DNA from: CAYUEN01 sp964443745 | GTDB taxonomy: Bacteria; Campylobacterota; Campylobacteria; Campylobacterales; QNZT01 | NCBI GenBank assembly: GCA_964443745.1 | Contig: CAYUEN010000006.1 | Coordinates: 1 to 64,000 of the forward strand | Length of the DNA stretch: 64,000 bases | Reading direction: 5' to 3' | Part shown: positions 60,361 through 64,000 of the stretch, piece by piece | How the letters are laid out: each line of letters opens with the position of its first letter | Numbering within the stretch: the first letter of the stretch is position 1 | Notes under the pieces: generated by a model | The model's input: only the letters and a program-made list of their open reading frames with translations | What the model was told of the DNA's origin: nothing | Database searches by the model: none | Program-made: the position numbers and the translations under genes

Positions 60361-60756
60361 TTACCATACACTGCAGATCAATTCGCCGCCTACGCCTTCT
60401 TTGTAGGCCACGTCGTTGCTGAGTACACCTTTGGAGGTACTGACGATGATCGTACCGTACCCGTTCTTGAATCGTTTGATCTCGTCCGCGCCTTTGTAGA
60501 CACGTCGTCCGGGCTTGGAGATCTTTTTGATTTCATTGATGACCTGATTCCCGCGATCGTCATACTTGAGTACGACTTTGATGAATCGCTTGTTGCCCTC
60601 TTCTCTGACATTGTAACTGTCGATATAACCTTTTTCCTGAAGAATCTTCACGACAGATTCCACCAGTTTGGAGTAGAGCAGTTCAGTCACTTCGAGTTTT
60701 CTCATAGAAGCGTTTCTGATACGTGTCAACGCATCCGCTACCAAATCGTTTACCAT
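60361..60756 (-). CDS. rpsH: Ribosomal protein S8
   Basis: 131 aa. VNDLVADALTRIRNASMRKL and the C-terminal GTIIVSTSKGVLSNDVAY with GGELICSVW. In E. coli S8 represses the spc operon; no S8-like target was looked for beyond inspection. It follows rpsN by 10 bp. Confidence 0.97.
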   Translation of the reverse strand: MVNDLVADALTRIRNASMRKLEVTELLYSKLVESVVKILQEKGYIDSYNVREEGNKRFIKVVLKYDDRGNQVINEIKKISKPGRRVYKGADEIKRFKNGYGTIIVSTSKGVLSNDVAYKEGVGGELICSVW

Positions 60757-60766
60757 AATCTATCCC

Positions 60767-60952
60767 CTACCAGCTTGATTTTTTGATACCGGGCAATTTA
60801 CCCTCGTTCGCCATTTTTCTGAAGCAGACCCTGCAGATACCGAAATCTCTGTAGACAGAGTGCGGTCTGCCGCAAATCTGGCATCTCGTATAGGCTCTCA
60901 CTGCAAACTTCGGTTTTCTTTTCGCTTTCGCGATCATCGATTTCTTTGCCAT
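60767..60952 (-). CDS. rpsN: Ribosomal protein S14, zinc type
   Basis: 61 aa, the short type Z form. Zinc ligands are CQIC and CRVC in YTRCQICGRPHSVYRDFGIC with RVCFRKMANEG. The ATG shares one base with the rplE stop. Confidence 0.97.
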   Translation of the reverse strand: MAKKSMIAKAKRKPKFAVRAYTRCQICGRPHSVYRDFGICRVCFRKMANEGKLPGIKKSSW

Positions 60953-61503
60953 TATTCACGTCCCTTCGCAAACGGCATGCCCATCAGTTCCAACAACTTG
61001 TACGCCTCTTTGTCGTCTTCGGTCGTGGTCACGAACGTGATGTTCATACCATGAGTTTTTATGATGTTGTCAAATTTCACCTCAGGAAACACGAGCTGCT
61101 CGTCCAACCCGAAACTGTAGTTTCCATGCCCGTCGAAACCGTTCGCCGATACGCCCCTGAAGTCTTTCACGCGCGGAAGGGTGATCGAAATCAGTTTGTC
61201 CATGAACGTATACATTCTCTTACCGCGAAGCGTCACTTTGACACCGACGGGGAAGCCTTCTCTAAGCTTGAAACCGGCGATCGATTTTCTAGCCCTCGTG
61301 ACGACGGCTCTTTGTCCCGCGATCAGAGAGATCGTATCCTGAACGTTCTGAAGCACTTTGCTGTCTCTGGCTTCTTCACCCGCACCGACACTGATAACGA
61401 TCTTTTCGAGTGCGGGAATCTGCATCGGATTCTTGATGTCGAACTCTTTGACCAGCGCGGGTCTGACCGTTTCGTTATACTGTTTTTGAAGTCTTATTTC
61501 CAT
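60952..61503 (-). CDS. rplE: Ribosomal protein L5
   Basis: 183 aa. NPMQIPALEKIVISVGAGEE, RKSIAGFKLREGFPVGVKVT and LPRVKDFRGVSANGFDGHGN are L5 signatures for 5S rRNA and P-site contact. It follows rplX by 5 bp. Confidence 0.97.
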   Translation of the reverse strand: MEIRLQKQYNETVRPALVKEFDIKNPMQIPALEKIVISVGAGEEARDSKVLQNVQDTISLIAGQRAVVTRARKSIAGFKLREGFPVGVKVTLRGKRMYTFMDKLISITLPRVKDFRGVSANGFDGHGNYSFGLDEQLVFPEVKFDNIIKTHGMNITFVTTTEDDKEAYKLLELMGMPFAKGRE

Positions 61504-61508
61504 AATTC

Positions 61509-61742
61509 CTAACCTTCCACTTTAGCGACGTTCGAAATGTGAATCGGCATCTCTTTGTTGACGAAACCACCCTGAGGATTCTCTTCGGTAGGTTTGACCG
61601 CCTTTTTTGCGATTTTACAACCGCTGACGATGACTTGCGCCGTCTTGGGAAGCACTTTGAGCACCTCTCCTTCTTTACCTTTGTCGTCACCCGCGATAAT
61701 CTTGACCGTATCGCCTTTTTTGATTTTGAACTTCGTTGCCAT
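61509..61742 (-). CDS. rplX: Ribosomal protein L24
   Basis: 77 aa KOW-domain protein: KKGDTVKIIAGDDKGKEGEV then NPQGGFVNKEMPIHISNV. Its start shares one base with the rplN stop. Confidence 0.97.
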   Translation of the reverse strand: MATKFKIKKGDTVKIIAGDDKGKEGEVLKVLPKTAQVIVSGCKIAKKAVKPTEENPQGGFVNKEMPIHISNVAKVEG

Positions 61743-62110
61743 TACAACACCTCCGGAGCGAGTGAAACGATTTTCATAAAGTTTGCGTATCTCACTTCAC
61801 GACTGACCGGTCCAAAAATCCTCGTTCCGATCGGTTCGTTTTTCGAATCGAGGATCACGGCCGCATTCTCGTCGAAGCGGATGAGCGAGCCGTTTTCTCT
61901 CTGAATCTCTTTTTTCGTACGAACGATGACCGCTTTGACCACCTGCCCTTTTTTCACTTTTCCGTTCGGAATCGCTTTTTTGACGGAGGCGACGATCACG
62001 TCTCCGACACTCGCGTATCTTCTTTTGCTTCCACCCAGTACTTTGATGCACATGATCTCTTTGGCACCGCTGTTGTCGGCTACCGCCATTCTCGTAAAAC
62101 TCTGTACCAT
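61742..62110 (-). CDS. rplN: Ribosomal protein L14
   Basis: 122 aa. MVQSFTRMAVADNSGAKEIM and RFDENAAVILDSKNEPIGTR with FGPVSREVR are typical. The ATG at 62110 is used; the open frame runs 22 codons upstream into rpsQ and is not needed. Confidence 0.97.
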   Translation of the reverse strand: MVQSFTRMAVADNSGAKEIMCIKVLGGSKRRYASVGDVIVASVKKAIPNGKVKKGQVVKAVIVRTKKEIQRENGSLIRFDENAAVILDSKNEPIGTRIFGPVSREVRYANFMKIVSLAPEVL

Positions 62111-62361
62111 TACTTCACTCCCTGAGAGACGATCTCTTTGAGTCTGAAAGATTTTCTTTTGGAAAGCGGTCTGCACTCGATCGCACTGACCACATCTCCG
62201 ACATTCGTCTCGTTTTTCTCATCATGAACCAGATATTTTTTGAATCGTTTGACGATCTTTCTATATCTGGGATGGACCACTTTTCTCTCTACCAACACAG
62301 TCGCCGTCTTGTCACCGGCTTTCTTGACTACCGTACCTTGTATTTCTCTCTTTAAAGCCAT
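62110..62361 (-). CDS. rpsQ: Ribosomal protein S17
   Basis: 83 aa OB-fold protein: REIQGTVVKKAGDKTATVLV, VHPRYRKIVKRFKKYLVHDE and IECRPLSKRKSFRLKEIV. It shares one base with the rplN start. Confidence 0.97.
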   Translation of the reverse strand: MALKREIQGTVVKKAGDKTATVLVERKVVHPRYRKIVKRFKKYLVHDEKNETNVGDVVSAIECRPLSKRKSFRLKEIVSQGVK

Positions 62362-62374
62362 CTTTATGCCTTAA

Positions 62375-62566
62375 TCATTTATTGGCGTTAGCGTTGATCG
62401 CCGTTTTGATACGGGCGATATCACGTCTAACTTCTTTGATCTCGTTCGGATTGTTCAGCTGCATCGTCTTGAGTTTCGCTCTAAGTTTGAACAGCAGCAA
62501 CTTCTTCTCTTTCAACAGTTCGTTGAGTTCTTTAACGCTTTTCTCTTTGATTTCAGTAAACTTCAT
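62375..62566 (-). CDS. rpmC: Ribosomal protein L29
   Basis: 63 aa. KFTEIKEKSVKELNELLKEK and the helical VRRDIARIKTAINANANK. ATG at 62566 has GAGAG 7 nt upstream; another ATG lies 6 nt earlier. The start lies 14 bp inside the rplP end. Confidence 0.96.
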   Translation of the reverse strand: MKFTEIKEKSVKELNELLKEKKLLLFKLRAKLKTMQLNNPNEIKEVRRDIARIKTAINANANK

Positions 62567-62978
62567 TTTCATTCTCTCGCGTTATGATTTTGGTTTTGAA
62601 CGGAAGCTTGTGTTTTGCCAGGGTCAACGCCTCTCTGGCTAACGTTTCACTCACTCCCGCCATCTCGAACACGATCCTTCCGGGCTTGATGTTCATGACC
62701 CATTTTTCGACGGCACCCTTACCTTTACCCATTCTCGTCTCGAGAGGTTTTTTGGTCAGAGGCTTGTCCGGAAAGACACGAATCCACGATTTGGCTTCTC
62801 TCTTGACATGTCTTGTCATCGCGATCCTCGCCGCCTCTATCTGGCGGGAATCGATACGACCCGCTTCGACCGCTTTGAGAGCGATCTCGCCGAACGCGAT
62901 CGTGTTGCCTCTGTAGGATTTTCCTCTGTTTCTACCTTTTTGCTGTTTTCTGTACTTCGTACGTTTTGGCATCAACAT
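62553..62978 (-). CDS. rplP: Ribosomal protein L16
   Basis: 141 aa. MLMPKRTKYRKQQKGRNRG, then the conserved IAMTRHVKREAKSWIRVFPD and ETRMGKGKGAVEKWVMNIKP. ATG at 62978 is chosen (AGGTG 7 nt upstream). Overlaps rpmC. Confidence 0.97.
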   Translation of the reverse strand: MLMPKRTKYRKQQKGRNRGKSYRGNTIAFGEIALKAVEAGRIDSRQIEAARIAMTRHVKREAKSWIRVFPDKPLTKKPLETRMGKGKGAVEKWVMNIKPGRIVFEMAGVSETLAREALTLAKHKLPFKTKIITRENENEVY

Positions 62979-62980
62979 GA

Positions 62981-63673
62981 CTATTCACCTCTTCTTTTTC
63001 TGGATCTGGCAGGCTTGCTCTCTTTGGGTTCGGCCTGGATTCCCTTCGTCAATACTTCACCTTTGAAAATCCAGACTTTGACGCCGATAATACCGTATGT
63101 GGTATGCGCTTCGGCAAAACCGTAATCGATTTTCGCTCTGAGTGTATGCAGAGGCACACGCCCCTCCAGATACCACTCGGTCCTGGCCATCTCGGCACCG
63201 CCGAGTCGTCCCGCGACTTGTACCTTGATCCCTTTGGCACCGCTTTTCATCGCACCCTGAATCACCTTTTTCATCGCCCGTCTAAACGCCACACGTCGTT
63301 CCAACTGCGTCGCTACGTTTTCCGCCGCAAGCTGTGCGGAAATCTGAGGTTTTCGCTCCTCTTTGATGTTGACGTTCACCTCTTTGCCGACGAGTTTGTT
63401 GAGCTTTTGGCGCAGTTTTTCGATATCCGCACCCTTTTTACCGATAATGATACCGGGTCTGGCAGAAACGACGGTCACTCTCAGCTTCTTCGCCGTTCTT
63501 TCGATGATGATCTGGCTCACTCCCGCATAATAGAGCTCTTTTTTCACGAAAGATCTGATTTTATGGTCTTCACCGACGTTGGAGACAGCAGTCTCTTTCG
63601 ATGGGTACCATCTGGAATCCCAATTTCTGTTCAGTCCCAGTCTTAAACCAATAGGATTAACTTTCTGACCCAT
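62981..63673 (-). CDS. rpsC: Ribosomal protein S3
   Basis: 230 aa. MGQKVNPIGLRLGLNRNWDS at the N-terminus, the KH motif VVSARPGIIIGKKGADIEKL, and KGIKVQVAGRLGGAEMARTE in the C-terminal domain. It follows rplV by 2 bp. Confidence 0.97.
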   Translation of the reverse strand: MGQKVNPIGLRLGLNRNWDSRWYPSKETAVSNVGEDHKIRSFVKKELYYAGVSQIIIERTAKKLRVTVVSARPGIIIGKKGADIEKLRQKLNKLVGKEVNVNIKEERKPQISAQLAAENVATQLERRVAFRRAMKKVIQGAMKSGAKGIKVQVAGRLGGAEMARTEWYLEGRVPLHTLRAKIDYGFAEAHTTYGIIGVKVWIFKGEVLTKGIQAEPKESKPARSRKRRGE

Positions 63674-63675
63674 TC

Positions 63676-64000
63676 TTAAGACTCCTTCTCTGTTTTTGTT
63701 TCTTTTGCCACGGTCCCGACCTCTACCATAATATGTGATGTTGGTTTGTGAATTCTGGAGGCACTACCTCTCGCTCTGGGTTTGAATCGCTTCAAAACCG
63801 GCCCCTTGTCGACTCTGCAAGAGAGAATCGTCACCTCTTCGGGCTCGTAATCGCCATTGGCGACCGCGGACGCGATCACCTTGGAGATGATGCCGGCAGC
63901 CTTGTTTGGCATAAACTCGAGTGCCGCCAGCGCTTCTTCGGCATTCATACCCTGCACTTCACGCGCGATCAATCTCGCCTTGGTGGGAGAGAGTCTGATA
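63676..64000 (-). CDS. rplV: Ribosomal protein L22, N-terminus beyond window
   Basis: About 108 codons are visible, running from the right edge. The frame reads IRLSPTKARLIAREVQGMNA near the edge, then ISCRVD-like LSCRVDKGPVLKRFKPRARG and RIHKPTSHIMVEVG. An in-frame ATG-initiated subframe starts at 63972 but the conserved RLSPTKAR upstream shows that the true start is outside the window, probably fewer than ten codons away. Confidence 0.95.
   Translation of the reverse strand, partial: IRLSPTKARLIAREVQGMNAEEALAALEFMPNKAAGIISKVIASAVANGDYEPEEVTILSCRVDKGPVLKRFKPRARGSASRIHKPTSHIMVEVGTVAKETKTEKES

Noticed and set aside
1..64000. CRISPR arrays, insertion sequences, tRNA and rRNA genes
   Set aside because: No regularly spaced repeats, transposase motifs or tRNA-like cloverleaf sequences were found on inspection; a covariance-model search would be needed to exclude a hidden small RNA gene.

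Overview
The window is a chromosomal segment of a member of the Campylobacterota (Epsilonproteobacteria), probably a free-living or vent-type lineage (Sulfurovum/Nitratifractor/Hydrogenimonas-like; the genus cannot be fixed from sequence alone). The evidence is gene content and order: hisZ-purA-fliJ-like-motE-like-DUF507-carA and tkt-ispA-ybaB...murE-TPR-nifU match the Campylobacter order as I remember it, the ribosomal spc operon lacks rpmD (L30), Maf-type flagellin glycosyltransferase sits beside flagellin, and -10 promoter elements are strong while -35 boxes are poor. The housekeeping DNA is moderately GC-rich; the capsule region is visibly AT-rich. No rRNA, tRNA, CRISPR array, insertion sequence or prophage was seen.

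Layout. 1-2.5 kb: bioB (cut by the window edge) and topA. 2.8-12.3 kb: a small flagellin gene facing a convergent, tightly overlapped maf-nonulosonate operon (neuB, neuC, hisF2, hisH2, a WbpG/PseA-type amidotransferase, neuA, a pyruvyltransferase-family gene, maf). 12.3-21 kb, plus strand: a methyltransferase, leuC-mobA, and a MoxR/Bat (aerotolerance-type) operon with a BatB-TPR fusion. 21-25.8 kb, minus strand: hisZ, purA, two flagellar-type coiled-coil genes, DUF507, carA. 25.9-46.9 kb: a Wzx/Wzy-type capsule or exopolysaccharide locus. Its minus-strand part runs glycosyltransferase, galE, wecB, wecC, wzx, capA-like, capK-like, wzy, two glycosyltransferases, heparinase II/III-like, wza, wzc, wecA-like. 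Its divergent plus-strand part is an aminotransferase, a 4,6-dehydratase and a PglC/WbaP-type sugar transferase. 46.9-53 kb: tkt, ispA, ybaB, panD, a [2Fe-2S] ferredoxin, murE, a TPR-like protein and a NifU-domain protein. 53.1-64 kb: rplV through rplQ, including secY, map, infA and an unlisted rpmJ.

How the genes fit together. The neuB/neuC/neuA set should make a CMP-activated sialic-acid-type sugar. The WbpG-HisH2-HisF2 trio is the known machinery for turning an acetamido group into an acetamidino group. Maf and flagellin next door give the obvious acceptor, so this region reads as a self-contained flagellin glycosylation module, possibly with a pyruvylated or amidinated sugar not yet described. 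The capsule locus supplies UDP-ManNAcA (WecB/WecC), a uronic acid, and also carries a heparinase/lyase-like protein, which suggests that the polymer and an enzyme able to cut it are made together. In the ribosomal region a strong promoter and a ~180-nt structured leader lie between infA and rpmJ, so the alpha operon may be separately regulated.
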